NCBI GenBank assembly: GCA_013115135.1 | Contig: JABANP010000262.1 | Span: 1-64,000, forward strand | DNA length: 64,000 nucleotides | Source: Perkinsus olseni | Lineage: Eukaryota; Perkinsozoa; Perkinsida; Perkinsidae | Direction of reading: 5' to 3' | In this document: positions 23,114 to 34,324 of the stretch, one piece after another | Layout: the number at the start of each line of letters is the position of its first letter | Numbering within the stretch: the stretch's first letter is position 1 | Program-made: the position numbers and the translations under genes | The notes under the pieces: generated by a model | The model's database searches: none | Told to the model about the DNA's origin: nothing | Seen by the model: only the letters and a program-made list of their open reading frames with translations

Positions 23114-24128
23114 TCATCTTGTCCTCTGCCCTCCCACGACAGCCAGAGCAGACTGATCAACGCCCTGCGGCAGTTGCTGCTGCCCTACGCCATTCGCCGG
23201 TTGCCCGGCTATAACGGTCCGCTGTACCGCAGGCGCTCCCTGTTGAGCTGTTGCTGTCGGAGCAGGGACTATTGGGGAACTCTGGGCCTGGGGCTGGGGT
23301 TCCACTGGTGGAGCGATGGCCTGCATTTGCTGAACATCGGGCATCGTCTGCTGCATTCCGCCCGGTGGTTGAGGAATAGGGGCGGGCGCCGGAACTCGCG
23401 ATGTCAAAGCTTGTTGGTTGGAGCCTGGGTTTGGTCCCGCAGTCCCCTGCTGCTGAGCTTGCTGGTGATTCGGCACAGCAGACTCAGCTAATAGACATAA
23501 AGTCTGCGAAACGTCCTGCCAATCCACTGGCTTCGAATGGCCGAACCAGGAGTCCTTGCCGCTTTTGAGCTTCTCGTCTGTCAACTTGTTTGCCATTTGC
23601 GCAAGGAGGTCTTTACAGTCGGCAGGAGAGGCATTCTCGGTTAGAGTGAAATTGAAGGCGTTTACTATGTCTTGGTGGTGCCCGAGCTGTTGGGCTGTGT
23701 ACCTAGCGGAGCAAAAGATGCCACCCACTGGGTTTATAATGATTATACGAAAATCTACGTGTATAAGCTCAGTTCATGTCCTGGCTAGCACCCAGGTCAT
23801 GAACTGAGATTGTACACGTAGATCGAAAGAGTTGACGGACGAGGGAACCATCGAAAGCTTCGGTCCGAAACTAATGTCGCCATCACGCCGCAGGACTCCT
23901 GTGTGCTCACCTGGCGTCTCCGCCGCACACGAAGGAGTTCAACACGAACGAATTTCCTCTCCTGATCAGATCAATGTGGTGAGCATCGTTTCCGGCCCAT
24001 GTACAGTTGGAGGCTGTCGACAACGGTTTTCGGTTTCCTTGCCCCTCGTGCGGGCAGCCCTGAAGGCTCAACGCAGTGAAGAGAAGAGCTAGGGCAGTCG
24101 ATGAGGCGGTGCAAGAGGGCAGTCCCAT
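23114..24128 (-). CDS. Probable secreted protein with Gln/Pro-rich tail
   Basis: On the minus strand, a first exon 23911-24128 starts with a signal-peptide-like MGLPSCTASSTALALLFTAL, encodes a Cys-containing segment and ends at a GTGAGC donor. A long downstream frame ending at 23114 (at least 204 codons) begins around GIFCSARYTAQQLGHHQDIV and then becomes rich in Gln, Pro and Ala for about 110 residues. The exact acceptor is unresolved because the phases I can find do not agree. The interval between the two parts holds a 30-bp-arm hairpin (23753-23823). No domain is recognised. The low-complexity tail suggests a surface or wall-associated protein, but this is only a guess. Confidence 0.5.
23753..23823. 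repeat. Long hairpin in a putative intron
   Basis: Arms of about 30 bp with a few mismatches (TCTACGTGTATAAGCTCAGT and its inverse) around a short centre CTGGCTAGCACCCAGG. Confidence 0.8.
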
Positions 24129-24527
24129 AACATTAAAAACGAGTCACTTGAAGGACACTCGGCATCTTCCTACGACATGCGACGCGAAATCGAAACCCCC
24201 CTCAAGCCTCCTCGAATCTGCGAGAGAATCTTGGGCCAAGATTCTTGGCACTGGTATCGCTGCAGCTAGTCTGAGCTGTTCAGGTCCTCGGCAGGTGAGC
24301 TTCGAGACTTCCTGTGATGCAAATTGTCTGAAAAGGACTGCCCTGGAATCCGAGACGCCCGAGAATGGGTAACTGCAGTTGTAATCCGTTGGTCTGCCCA
24401 TTCGACACATGATGTGCAGGCCAACAGGGCACGAACGAAAGTTCAACACGCCCTGGATAAGATTGTTTGGAGTTGTGCCCGGTGAAGCCTCAGACTCGGG
24501 ATTTATTCGGATGGTTGGGCTGATCAT

Positions 24528-24649
24528 CAGCCGCTGGTGACTCACCAGTAGTGACTCGAGCCAATCTATTGCCTTGGCGAGCGCTCGATACGCCCCTTAC
24601 TTCGAGCACTTTCTATTTTCCCGTGATAGCACGCTGCCTTCAGCGGCTG
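24528..24649. mobile_element. 122-bp repeat with terminal inverted repeats, copy 1
   Basis: Begins CAGCCGCTG and ends CAGCGGCTG, a 9-bp inverted repeat. The internal about 110 bp is almost identical to 28117-28229. No coding capacity. Probably a MITE-like element; no target duplication is clear. Confidence 0.6.
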
Positions 24650-24884
24650 CTGTGGCCTGAAACTTTGAGTTTATATCCAGTAGGACACTACAAGGTATCC
24701 CTATACGTTTCGACTCGCAACTCGTCCCAGTTGGAGCTAGCGGCTGGAGAAACCGGATATTCTAAGATAATTTGAGGGACTTATGTCATACAGCGTATGA
24801 CCACTTCAGTTATCTACCCATAGCGGACTTCCGCGGGACCCGATTGCGCGATGTCTTCTTGCAGCCTTACAGGCGATCTTTAAA

Positions 24885-25884
24885 ATGTCGAGTAAGCCGT
24901 CCATCATCACTACTGCTGCTTTGGTAGCAAACCTCGTACTCCGCTGTATCGCAATTGGCAGCCCTGGGAGAAGCAAGGACCCGGAAGACGTAAGGGAGTC
25001 CATCAGATGTCGTAGCCCTTGGATGCCATCACTCTTAGGAGTACGCCGTTCATGTTGTTTCCAGTCCAGAGTTTCCTAAATTATCCTCGGCGAGCCTTTT
25101 AACCGCGAATAACGGTGTCTCCTGTTACTACAGCAATGGTAAGCGTGGAGAAGACTAGGAAGCATCCACGTCCAGCCTTGCAACTTGCAAGAAAGAAAGC
25201 GGCACAAACAGAAGATATTATTTGTCCCCTGACGCCAGAGGATAAGACGTGCAGGATCCAGTTGTAAGGCGCCTTCGGAGCCGCAGCGTGTTGACCTTGT
25301 AGTCCTTCTGTTGTAGTACCAAAGATACTAACCTCCTCAAAGAGTATCATATTAGCTGGCCAAAGCTGGATTATGGAATTGGGCCGACGCAGATTAACTT
25401 TTACGATTATCCCCCCCCGGGCACTGGTTTGGACCCACTTCGAAACATTGACGAGTCCGGTTACCCGCTATCACTTGCAACAGTTTACGCGGCCGCTAAG
25501 GAGTTAGAGAATCATCCTAAATGGCAGGGCGTATCGACGACCTACTTTGGGGATTGAAGAGAATCGGTCGAAGATGGCAGTTTGAAAAGACTAGGGGACG
25601 CTGGGGCCGCCACTGTTGCTGCAATGCGGAATGCTTGTTCGGCTGCGATGGAAATCATCATGGAGAAACACCTTACCTTTGGGAGGCTCTGTAACCACTA
25701 CCGTAGCATCTCTCAGAAAGCTGTCGACACCGCCGATAACGAAAAGTGGACTTTTCTGAGAAAGTGGGATGGCTATACCGAAATTCGTCCTGTCGATCGC
25801 AGAGAGAATACTATCAAAGATGATACGGAAATGATAGCTGAGGCGGAGAAGATCGTCGGAGAATGGAAGGCCGCGATGAAGTGA
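24885..25884 (+). pseudogene. Dead paralogue of the 19.3-kb secreted gene
   Basis: Exon 1 (24885-24989) encodes a signal peptide and ends at the same GAC|GTAAGG donor as the intact gene. Exon 2 (about 25072-25263) contains CYYSNG in one frame and IICPLTPEDKTC in the next, so a frame change lies between motifs that are in one frame in the intact copy. Exon 3 (25319-25884) contains YPPPGTGLDPLRNID but then an in-frame TGA (at about 25556) before the conserved NACSAAMEIIMEKHLTFGRL helix. Both intron positions are conserved. The gene duplicated with its introns and then decayed; a sequencing error could explain one lesion but hardly both. Confidence 0.75.
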
Positions 25885-26522
25885 AGAGTTGATGCAGTTA
25901 AACGCGGGAGAATAAAATGTTACCACTAGTAGCCTACGAGGCTACTTCATTGCTTTTCCTTTTTATTGTTTATATATCATCATGATGATGTTTGTGTGTG
26001 TGCAATCATCGGCGAGGCTCCGACTTACAAGTGGACGATTAGTGTACCCCACCATTGGTTCAGCTGTGACGATGATTGTAATAACGTAAGAAGGTGACAA
26101 CAAGGACAAACCCTCGAGAGGACCAAAGGCATGGCAACGGTAGTCACTACGATGCGGACATCACCAGCCCATAGAGCCATGTGGCAGCTGTAGCTGTGGA
26201 GTCTGGGACCAGCTGAGGCAGCGTTTATTCCAATACGACCAACTTGGTCGGACCAAGTAACACGAGACCTCTACTAGAAGCATCATACACAAGTGAATAA
26301 TCGGTGGACCTCAGATATTGTCTGAGAAGTTGACATTGTCTGAAGTTGTCTGACAGACAACTTTTGCCCCGATTCTGAAAATCCCCAGCCACGTCCTGGG
26401 GACGTTTGAACCGAACGCAAATATCTGTCGATGCCCCTCCAGTTCCGAGATAGGATAGCCCTTCCCGCTCCTGGCGGCGGTGCTATTGACGGTCACGAAT
26501 GCTGCAACCTCAGGGTCTGAGG

Positions 26523-26668
26523 CTCAGGCTCCCCGCCTTTTACACTGCTCCAACGCGACAGCTGGCAGTTTAGCATCTCACAAAGAATGTTAGAAACTGA
26601 AGCCTTGATCATTCCGAATAGACCCGTGCTTGGCTCCTGGTTGTGGAAGCCAACCCGGTGACGAGTAG
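26523..26668. repeat. 146-bp dispersed repeat, copy A
   Basis: Closely matches 30903-31048 in the same orientation over its whole length, with a handful of substitutions. Copy B overlaps the last exon of the OST3/6 gene; copy A has no OST3/6 sequence beside it, so the repeat unit is independent of that gene. Confidence 0.8.
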
Positions 26669-26705
26669 CTGGGACTGAGTCAGTCGGACTGACCATTGGT
26701 CACAG

Positions 26706-26764
26706 TAGGGGTAATAGAATGTGTGGAATCAGGGATCCTAATTCCACAGATTCTATCACCCCTG
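26706..26764. repeat. Long hairpin
   Basis: Arms of about 25 bp (AGGGGTAATAGAATGTGTGG and its inverse, a few mismatches) around AGGGATCCT. Confidence 0.8.
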
Positions 26765-27093
26765 TTCTTCTTCTTCTTCGTAGTGCACCATACCTCCATC
26801 CACGTCATCTCGCTAGTAGCTCGCCATAGTACATAGCTCGGAGCTATATAATACGGCGTAGTCGGAGACGAGACATGTCGGATCTTGCAATCTTGGTTAT
26901 TTCCTCAACCCGAAGTTGGGAGACGGGACGGTATGTACTTGGATCCCCTCCCGTCTCACGGGAGGAAACATGAGCCCTAGCACTGGTAACCCACTCGTTG
27001 TCGTGGTTCAGCCGTCCCGGCGATCTTTTCATCGTCGGTGATGATTTATCGAGACGATGATTCGCCGGTTCAGTTAAGCATCGAGCATCACAA

Positions 27094-27276
27094 ATGCGCA
27101 TCCCTGCCCTCGCCACCATTCTCGCCCTCGCTCTCGGGTCCACGAAGCCGAAGGGATTCTTGAGACCTTCACAGAAAGATCAACTGCAGCTGCTTAGAGA
27201 GTGGGAGTTTGACGAGAAGAAGGAAGAGAGAATACGTCACGACCAGGGAAGGCTGGCGACATTGAACCGGAATTAG
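27094..27276 (+). CDS. Possible 60-residue secreted peptide
   Basis: ATG at 27094 opens MRIPALATILALALGS, a good signal peptide, followed by a Lys/Glu-rich segment and a TAG at 27274. It lies in the secreted-protein region but has no paralogue in the window. It could be a first exon with an unseen continuation, or a chance frame. Confidence 0.4.
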   Translation: MRIPALATILALALGSTKPKGFLRPSQKDQLQLLREWEFDEKKEERIRHDQGRLATLNRN

Positions 27277-28116
27277 TGATCCCCCGTTTAAGAGTCGTCA
27301 AAAAGCTCGCCATGAATGAATCTTGCATTGCTGTTGTTGTTCTATTGGATAGAATTTATACATTCTTCTGCGTTGTAGTTTTGGCACGAGCAAATATTCA
27401 GGTCACACGCTATCGCCGCCACCTGTGCCACTTGAAGTAGCCTACGGTAACCGTATTGTCATCGAGCTAGCTTAGTCTCAGCGCAGTCCCTTATCGGAGC
27501 AAGATATAATCAGCGTTATTTACATTACACGATGACTCGCCCATCATCGACAACAGTAAGCGCGCTCCTTTAATCAGCATAAATTCATTCGTTTGCCACC
27601 AATACCCAGTGAGAACGAATAATCCCGCCAAGATTATTCATTTCCAAGGATACTATTTCGGCAGCCGACGTTCGGCGGCAGGAGCCGATGGCCGGATTCC
27701 GACCTGTCTGTTGTGCCAGGCGCTCCACAGCTATTGTGTCGGACCACCCACGTTGACAGCCGGCGGCGCAGGCACCACTGTGACTCGCAGTCGCGATTCG
27801 TGTCGGTTGAAAACCGATTTGGCTCCTCGTAGCATAATTGCCATAAGACCTTCGAGTTTCGAGCCGCTCTTCCTGTCCCACGCTTCACCTCGCGCCGAGC
27901 GGCAATACGTTACGGGCAGTAACTCATTCACTGTGTAGGCTACACGAGAACTGGCCAAATCATAATGCGGAGTAATCTGCAGTTCACCTTACAATTCACG
28001 GCGGTATCCCCGGAGTACTACTCCGGTTGTCTTGCTGCGACAAATGCTACCAATTACTTATCGAACAATTCTCACGTGCTACAGTGATTGTGGTACAAGC
28101 AAGCAGGTGACTCACC

Positions 28117-28229
28117 GCTGGTGAGTCACCAGTAGTGACTCGAGCCAATCTATTGCCTTGGCGAGCGCTCGATACGCCTCTTACTTCGAGCACTTTCTAT
28201 TTTCCCGTGATAGCGCGCTGCCTTCAGCG
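28117..28229. mobile_element. 122-bp repeat, copy 2
   Basis: Nearly identical to 24532-24645 (CGCTGGTGA ... CTGCCTTCAGCG). Its left side carries an extra small dyad, GTGACTCACCGCTGGTGAGTCAC. Confidence 0.6.
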
Positions 28230-28520
28230 TCACTAGTCACGCTGCGTGACGCTTGATCAGCATTCTCAGCTCAACCTTCCGTTGCGCTGGGCAACTTGCG
28301 CATGACTCGATAGTAACTTACTATTAGTAAGTTGTAGTTGAGCTGAGGCCATCCGTGGAGGTAGGTTCTTCAGCGGCATTTGGTGGATTCCCGACTATGG
28401 ATGAATCAAGGACCGATATATCATTGGAACAAGTGCCAATTTCTGCTCATCACTCTAAGTTCATAGCGACTCAGTGAGAATAAACTACTTCCAAAAAAGG
28501 TTTACGTTGTTACCCGCTCC

Positions 28521-29976
28521 ATGATGACGAGCTGGCCATCTTTCATTCTACTAATAACACTAATGCTCCATTCGGTGGAGGGGATGTTGAGACGGTCTGA
28601 ACCTACCGGTCCAGTGAGTGTCCAGCTGCATAGTATCATATATCCGAATGCTGCTACCTCCTCTCAGGCAACTGATGGTCGTCAGGCTGCACCTCAACAG
28701 TATGAGCCGACCGACCTCTTGAGTATGAGTCACCAAGGAGATGATGATCATGAACAGGTGATAAAACCCTCTAGGTTTCAGTCACGCAAGCATCCCTGTC
28801 AGTGCCATCTGGGCTATGACAATGGAGGAGAGTTGGCCTTCGTTGCCAATGAGATGATCTCGCGACGGTAGTACAGCAGCCCTCCTTGGATGGGTCACGT
28901 GAGAACGTTGTTGTAAGGTATGGATACCTGCTCGATCTGTCCTTCGGCGTCGAGCTGATGAGGAGATTCAAGATTTTTGGAAACGCCCTCGCAAATGAGA
29001 AACAACCTGTGGCAGCGAGTGAGGAAGCGAAGGAGAACAAGCCTGAAGCGAGCAGAGCAGTTCCCGCCCTGAAGCAGCGCCTGATGAAGTACTTCGCTGG
29101 TCTACCACCATGGGAAGAGCAGATGCAACGAGCCTTGAACGACGGAGTCGATAAGAGCGAGCTACCACTCCCTCTTCCATCCAATTTAACGCTGAAGAAC
29201 GTCGCAAGCGGCCCTCCGGGCTGCGAGGCTTTTCAAACAAGGGAACTGAAGAGGATTGATGGCAAAAATGGGACCGTGAGTTTCAGGAACTTGCCGCGAT
29301 CTGTTGATGGATCGAACTGTATGGCGTTTGACTGGTGGCATAGTAGCCAGGCTACTGTAGCTCAACGCCTGCATGTGGCGTAATGATGGGGTCATTTTTT
29401 CATGTGGCGTAATGATGGCCACTGAAGTACTTCTTGTCTACAGGTTGTCTGGAGTACGTGGATCAGACTGGAAACTACCTCACCTTCAGAAGGCTTCAAG
29501 ATATCTAGATTGTCGACCGCCATGTCAAACTTCATTCCGTAAGGACACAAAATCAGCTCGGTGCTTACTTTCGCCTCCTATGGCATCCCGCCTTCTATGC
29601 ACCGGTTCATTTTCGTCCCTTCAGAGGGTTCGAGCCGAAGCTCGACTCGGGAAGGCTAAAAAAGATGGAGGCGAGGGCGGAGCGCATCCTCCCTGAGGCT
29701 TCGGAGACGTGGACTGACGCTTACCTGATGAGTGTATGCGAAACGCAGTTGGACAGCTACATGAACTACATCGCCCGGGAGGAGGATACTCATGGCGACG
29801 AGCAGGGCCTTGAATATGATATCAGGAGCATACTCACGTGGCTGCTACCGAGCAAAACCAACTCCAAGATCTACGACTACCTGAAGGATGTCAAGCAAGA
29901 ACCAATCACCCGCATCAGATATGGAAAGATGAAGATGGTCCACGGGCCAGTACTAGAGGACTGGGTTCTTTACTAG
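28521..29976 (+). CDS. Secreted protein, 5 exons, 342 residues
   Basis: Exons 28521-28613, 28668-28757, 28877-29275, 29444-29538 and 29625-29976 close in frame (1029 nt; intron phases 0, 0, 0, 2). The N-terminus MMTSWPSFILLITLMLHSVEG is a signal peptide. The middle is charged with a PPWEEQMQRAL segment; the last exon begins GFEPKLDSGRLKKME and is helical and acidic. The GFEPKLD motif after a phase-2 intron is weakly reminiscent of the GLDPLVNLD motif of the 19.3-kb family, so a distant relationship is possible but unproven. No domain is recognised. Confidence 0.68.
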
Positions 29977-30252
29977 GTCCAATCCATTGAGATTAGGCCT
30001 GGGAAGTTGTCGGCCGCCAATGATAAACAACGTTGTGCTGTTGCTGATGCTGTCCCCTGTTGTTCATGTCACTTCCCCCGAGCATGGTGTTGCGTTCATG
30101 TATCTAGCAGACACTTGTTCACGACGTCTCTGCGTCGTCCCTTCCTCCATCGGTCCACTACGAGATTATTTCGGAGTTTCCGACATCACCTGAGATGCTG
30201 TCCATGATGGGCCGCCCATACATCGGTGATGAGTCACCACTGCTACCCAGTA

Positions 30253-30410
30253 GCTGACAACCTCAGACAGTATGATGATACTGGCTGGCTGACAACCTCA
30301 AGACAGTATGATGATACTGGCTGGCTGACAACCTCAAGACAGTATGATGATACTGGCTGGCTGACAACCTCAGACAGTATGATGATACTGGTGATACTGG
30401 CGATACTGGC
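30253..30410. repeat. 36-bp minisatellite, four copies
   Basis: Four head-to-tail copies of a 35-36-bp unit starting GCTGACAACCTCA and ending TGATGATACTGGCTG; the first and last lack one A. The array ends in shorter TGATACTGG-type repeats. Not in a recognised gene. Confidence 0.9.
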
Positions 30411-30902
30411 AGTATCTCTCCAGAGCCCCCAGCGATGACCCTATCTCGGGAGCACACCAACAACTAACTTCAGTCAACTCAGGGCCATGCCCGAAGGCTC
30501 CGAAGCAAGATCCAGCAGTTGTAGTGGTAGTGTCGGCGTTGATGCCGCCCGAGCTGGCGAGAAGGGATATCCTCTTGGCGGCAAGGATCCCCGTCACTGT
30601 TGGGTGTCGTTGCCCTCTCACTCTCTCCCCTAGAGGAAACACAACACTAAACATAGGAAGATCTTATCTACCAATATGGTCAATCGTAGGCTCACTGGAC
30701 GCTAGGCTAAGATACTGCGACTCAAAGTAGCAGCCAAGTAGACATCTCACTCACAGAAAGGACACAATACCGCATCCATCTACTCACGGGAAGGGGCGAC
30801 CCTCCCTGCCTGGCTCCTTCAAAGGGAGGCAGCCTCCCTCACCTGAACAGAGCGTCCAGCCACTCCCGCGCGTGCTGTGTCCCTGACCAGAAAGCTGCGA
30901 CC

Positions 30903-31048
30903 TCAGACTTCCCGCCTGTTACACTGCTCCAACGCAACAGTTGGCAGTTTAGCATCTCGCAAAGGAACTTTAGAAACTGAAGCCTTGGTCATTCCGAATG
31001 GACCCGTGCTTGGCTCCTGGCTGTGGAAACCAACCCGGTGACGAGTAC
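30903..31048. repeat. 146-bp dispersed repeat, copy B
   Basis: Matches 26523-26668. It overlaps the last part of the OST3/6 coding region and provides the predicted final ~19 codons and stop. The homology starts at the GTACTCGTCACC that could otherwise be read as a splice donor. Confidence 0.8.
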
Positions 31049-33495
31049 CTGTGATGATAGATTGATGAATCGTAGTGAACACAACTCTGGTCGCCGTCCC
31101 GCCCACATTCCAGTTTTGTATTTATAGCACTGCCAGACACTCCATCCACTGACCAGACTGAGGCCCAGGAAGGCCAAGGCTGAGAATAAAGGACAACTAC
31201 CACTCTTGCACGGCGACAACGCCTTACACAGAAACCGAGACTTCCTCGAGTTGATCCAATAGGGGGCTCGAGCCGCGACTAGCAGGGACAGCCCCGACAC
31301 AATCATCATGGACGAACAGAAGAGGCCCTCGCCGAGGTACTGGCCACGGAACTGATACAGGAGGTGAACTTATCCAGCCGGGTAGTAAGCCAAGAGCTCT
31401 TACCCCCCTCATAATGTATTCCGGCTCGCCATTCCTACCCTTGCCGACCAGCACCATTCCGTTTAGCATATTATAGAAGATACCCGAGGTGGAGATCATC
31501 TGCCATGACCAAGTGAAGAGCGGGAGCGTCCTTCAAGCAAGTACCTCTATAAATAACGCAGCAATAACGCATACGATGGACCATTTCCTCGCAGCATACA
31601 GACCGTACAGGAGCAGGGCGACTGCTGCTACCGCTAGGGACGCTAACTTGAAGGTGTGCTGAGGAGAAGGAGGAGCTGGTAAGCTGTGTAAGACGCACGG
31701 TTGACAGCGGATGGGAACGTTGATGCTCATCACGTGCAACACAGCGGCCGCAGCGTCATGCCGGGGGACCGAATAGCCGAGCGTAAATGATCGAGGGATC
31801 TCGAAGCCCGGATTCAGGAATGCTCCGTGATTATGGGAAGATGTGGTACGGTCAGCCCACCACCGCCGCCATCATCACTACCATCAGCCTATCATGTCTT
31901 GATACGTAAACTTCGACATGCCTGCCAGTTTTGGTGTTCATCCAGTCGAGTATCTCCCCGACCGGAGGTTCCAACTGAGTTTGGTGGTACGTCTCGGCTG
32001 GCGGGATGCGGTACTCCATCGAGGACTTTCGATGCTTTAATTTGGAACCTTCATGCAAGTGGACCTGACAAAGCGGAGATGACAAACACGGCATTTTTCA
32101 TGCCGACCAGCGACGCACAGCCATTGGCGGATCACTAACGCCGACAATGTCGTTCCCGATCGGAGTGAAAATGAAGAGCTTATCGCCAATGAGGTCCTTC
32201 CGCTGTTCGTGAGTACTACCAGATGGGGGACCGACTTGAAGCCGTGAATTGTCTGGAAGTCCCTGTTGTTGAATGCATCTAGTTGCACGAAGAAGACAGG
32301 CTCCTCCTCATCATCATCATCCGCCTGAAAGGGAGTTGCTAAACTCCAGACTCGAGTTGGTTGATCGATGAGCAGTCTGTGAGGCCACTGTGCCAAATGC
32401 GGCAGCAGCAGAAATTGAAGGCAGCACTGAGATACTGCCTCAGTTCTGCTTCGGTTATTGGTCCACCGTTGAACTCGCAGCTTCAGTGGCCTCATTTCCC
32501 CAGCAAGTTATTACCATATAATGTGAGATGGCGGCCTGACTGAAGGACTTGCCGATCGGGTCACACACGTCACAAACTGCCTGGGGTGCTGTTATCAAGA
32601 CAAAGACATGGTACGGACGAGGGTTATCGATGATGAGCTCCTTGTAGTCGTCTGTATCCAAGGTTATTATGGCCGACCTGAGAAGCAGCGTCCCATGCAA
32701 AAATCTCTCTATAGTGAACTTATCGGTGCTCGGGGAAGCGGCAGACACAAAACGTTCTCTGCTACTAGTTTACAAACAGCTGTGAGCACTCTTACTGCGG
32801 TTCACCGAATCCTCTCCCAATTTTCTTCTGATCGATTCTCTCCAATGCAAAAATAGAAAATGATAAATATTTGGCAACGCAAGGGTGTGACTGCGCGTCT
32901 TGAAGGCCGACGACAACTCATGAAGAACTGTCGTGCCAGGTTCCATGAGTCCTTCACAAGTTACGCCGCGCAACCATAACAGAACGGCTGGTAGTGAGTC
33001 GACATTCACTATATTTATTATCAACCTCTCCATAGAAAAAAACTTATAATATAATGCGAAACAATACTATTGTAATTAATACAATAATTGTTATTTTATA
33101 TGAGTATAAAATTACTGATGAAACAGAATCAAATCAATGACCATGCATAATGTACCATTTTTCCCGATCCAGCGCTTTGGGTTTTGTCTTCGGATGACAA
33201 CCATTGAGCAAGACGAGCAACATGGTACGTGCACAACGATCCCCTAGTTCATTCACCTTCCAAGATTGCTCATCGCTGTCACCGTATTGAACGACGTAGA
33301 TATATTTTTTCATGCAGTGGTTCAGTACTCACTACCGGGTTATTACCTCCCTCGAGTGTCCTCAAAGGCTTGCTTTGTCAACTGCTGCAGAGTATTCTTC
33401 TTGGCCTCGCCCTCTCCAATGGAAGACGTCGTGGCCGAGCAGGACGACACGATGGTCAGGAAGAGAAGAAAGAAAAGGGAGTTATGAGCATTCAT
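30989..33495 (-). CDS. OST3/OST6 (TUSC3/MAGT1-like) subunit of oligosaccharyltransferase, 9 exons
   Basis: Exons on the minus strand: 33347-33495, 32515-32758, 32220-32324, 32119-32202, 31912-32064, 31545-31658, 31404-31499, 31228-31351, 30989-31179. The sum is 1260 nt, 419 residues. The protein has a signal peptide (SLFFLLFLTIVSSCSA), then a thioredoxin-fold domain with a redox motif CDVC after NPRPYHVFVLITAPQAV. Next come FFVQLDAF and the cis-Pro region KSVPHL, then ILDWMNTKTGRHV and four hydrophobic C-terminal segments including STSGIFYNMLNGMV and EYIMRG. The order is exactly that of the family, which acts in the ER membrane to assist N-glycosylation by mixed disulfides with substrates. 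Exons 3 and 4 are separated by only 17 nt (see findings). The C-terminal codons lie in a dispersed repeat. Confidence 0.9.
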
Positions 33496-34324
33496 GGCGG
33501 ACGACTAAACAAAATTACTAATGCCGCGAAGGGATCAGTCTCAAAGGAAACGGCGTCCCTGATATGTTCTGCGTCAGAGATGCGTCTCGCCTGTTGGTTG
33601 CATGGCGGTTCTTGGCTTCTTCCGTCCGCTGTCGAGTCGAGTACCCCCACATCACAGAAGGCATTCGCACATCTCTCTAAGCATTCCATCGTCATCATCC
33701 TAGGTCGAAGAGCGTAGCGTTGGAGAAAGGTCGCCAGCCTCTGCCTGGCCGCTCGGTACAGGAGCTCAGGTATACGGACGATCGACGGGGGATCTTTGGC
33801 TGGCGTCCACCCAGGCTCCCGAAAAACTATACTGTCCACCCCATCAGATGAGTTGCGTGAAGTGGTGATGGAGTGGTAGTCCTACCCTAGTGACCCTCTC
33901 AGAAGGCATTTCGATGATGCCCTTGGTCGTGCTCGGTGGCGGCTTTCCATTGACACTCGTGAATTGTAATACACTCGAGTGTTAAAACATGTGCAGTAAA
34001 TAAGTCAGAAGGTGATAACCATGTAAGAGCTTCAACGATTTAGAGTGAGGAAATTTCTCCGCACCCCAACGTTTTAACGCATTTCATATAATCGTCTTCA
34101 GCTTCCACACATCGTCCTCCCTAATCGTTCGGCCTGCGCTGCGTTACACCGCACCCACCTTAGTCGTATCAGAACTATGTAGTCGTAACTTAAACCTGGA
34201 AGGTCCCTCTACCCGCTTGAAGCCTACTTATTGTCTTTGTTGTCAGCTTTCTGCAACTTGCTTGGGCCGCCATTCGCCTCTATTTGTATTGTCCTACTTC
34301 TACTAGAGATCAACTGCTGCTACA
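33496..34324. other. Divergent intergenic region
   Basis: Lies between the starts of the OST3/6 gene (-) and the large membrane-protein gene (+), so it probably holds both promoters. No TATA box or other element can be assigned. A 115-codon minus frame (33492-33839) overlaps the OST3/6 5' region and is not supported. Confidence 0.4.

Larger units (their letters stand above)
25885..28520. other. Accessory spacer with repeats and one tiny secreted ORF
   Basis: Contains the 146-bp dispersed repeat at 26523-26668, a hairpin at 26706-26764, a 60-codon signal-peptide ORF at 27094, a GC-rich block at 27.65-27.93 kb open in several frames without recognisable product, and the second copy of the 122-bp repeat at 28117-28229. 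No larger gene is supported. Confidence 0.5.

Noticed and set aside
30253..30410. CRISPR array
   Set aside because: Head-to-tail 36-bp minisatellite without spacers.
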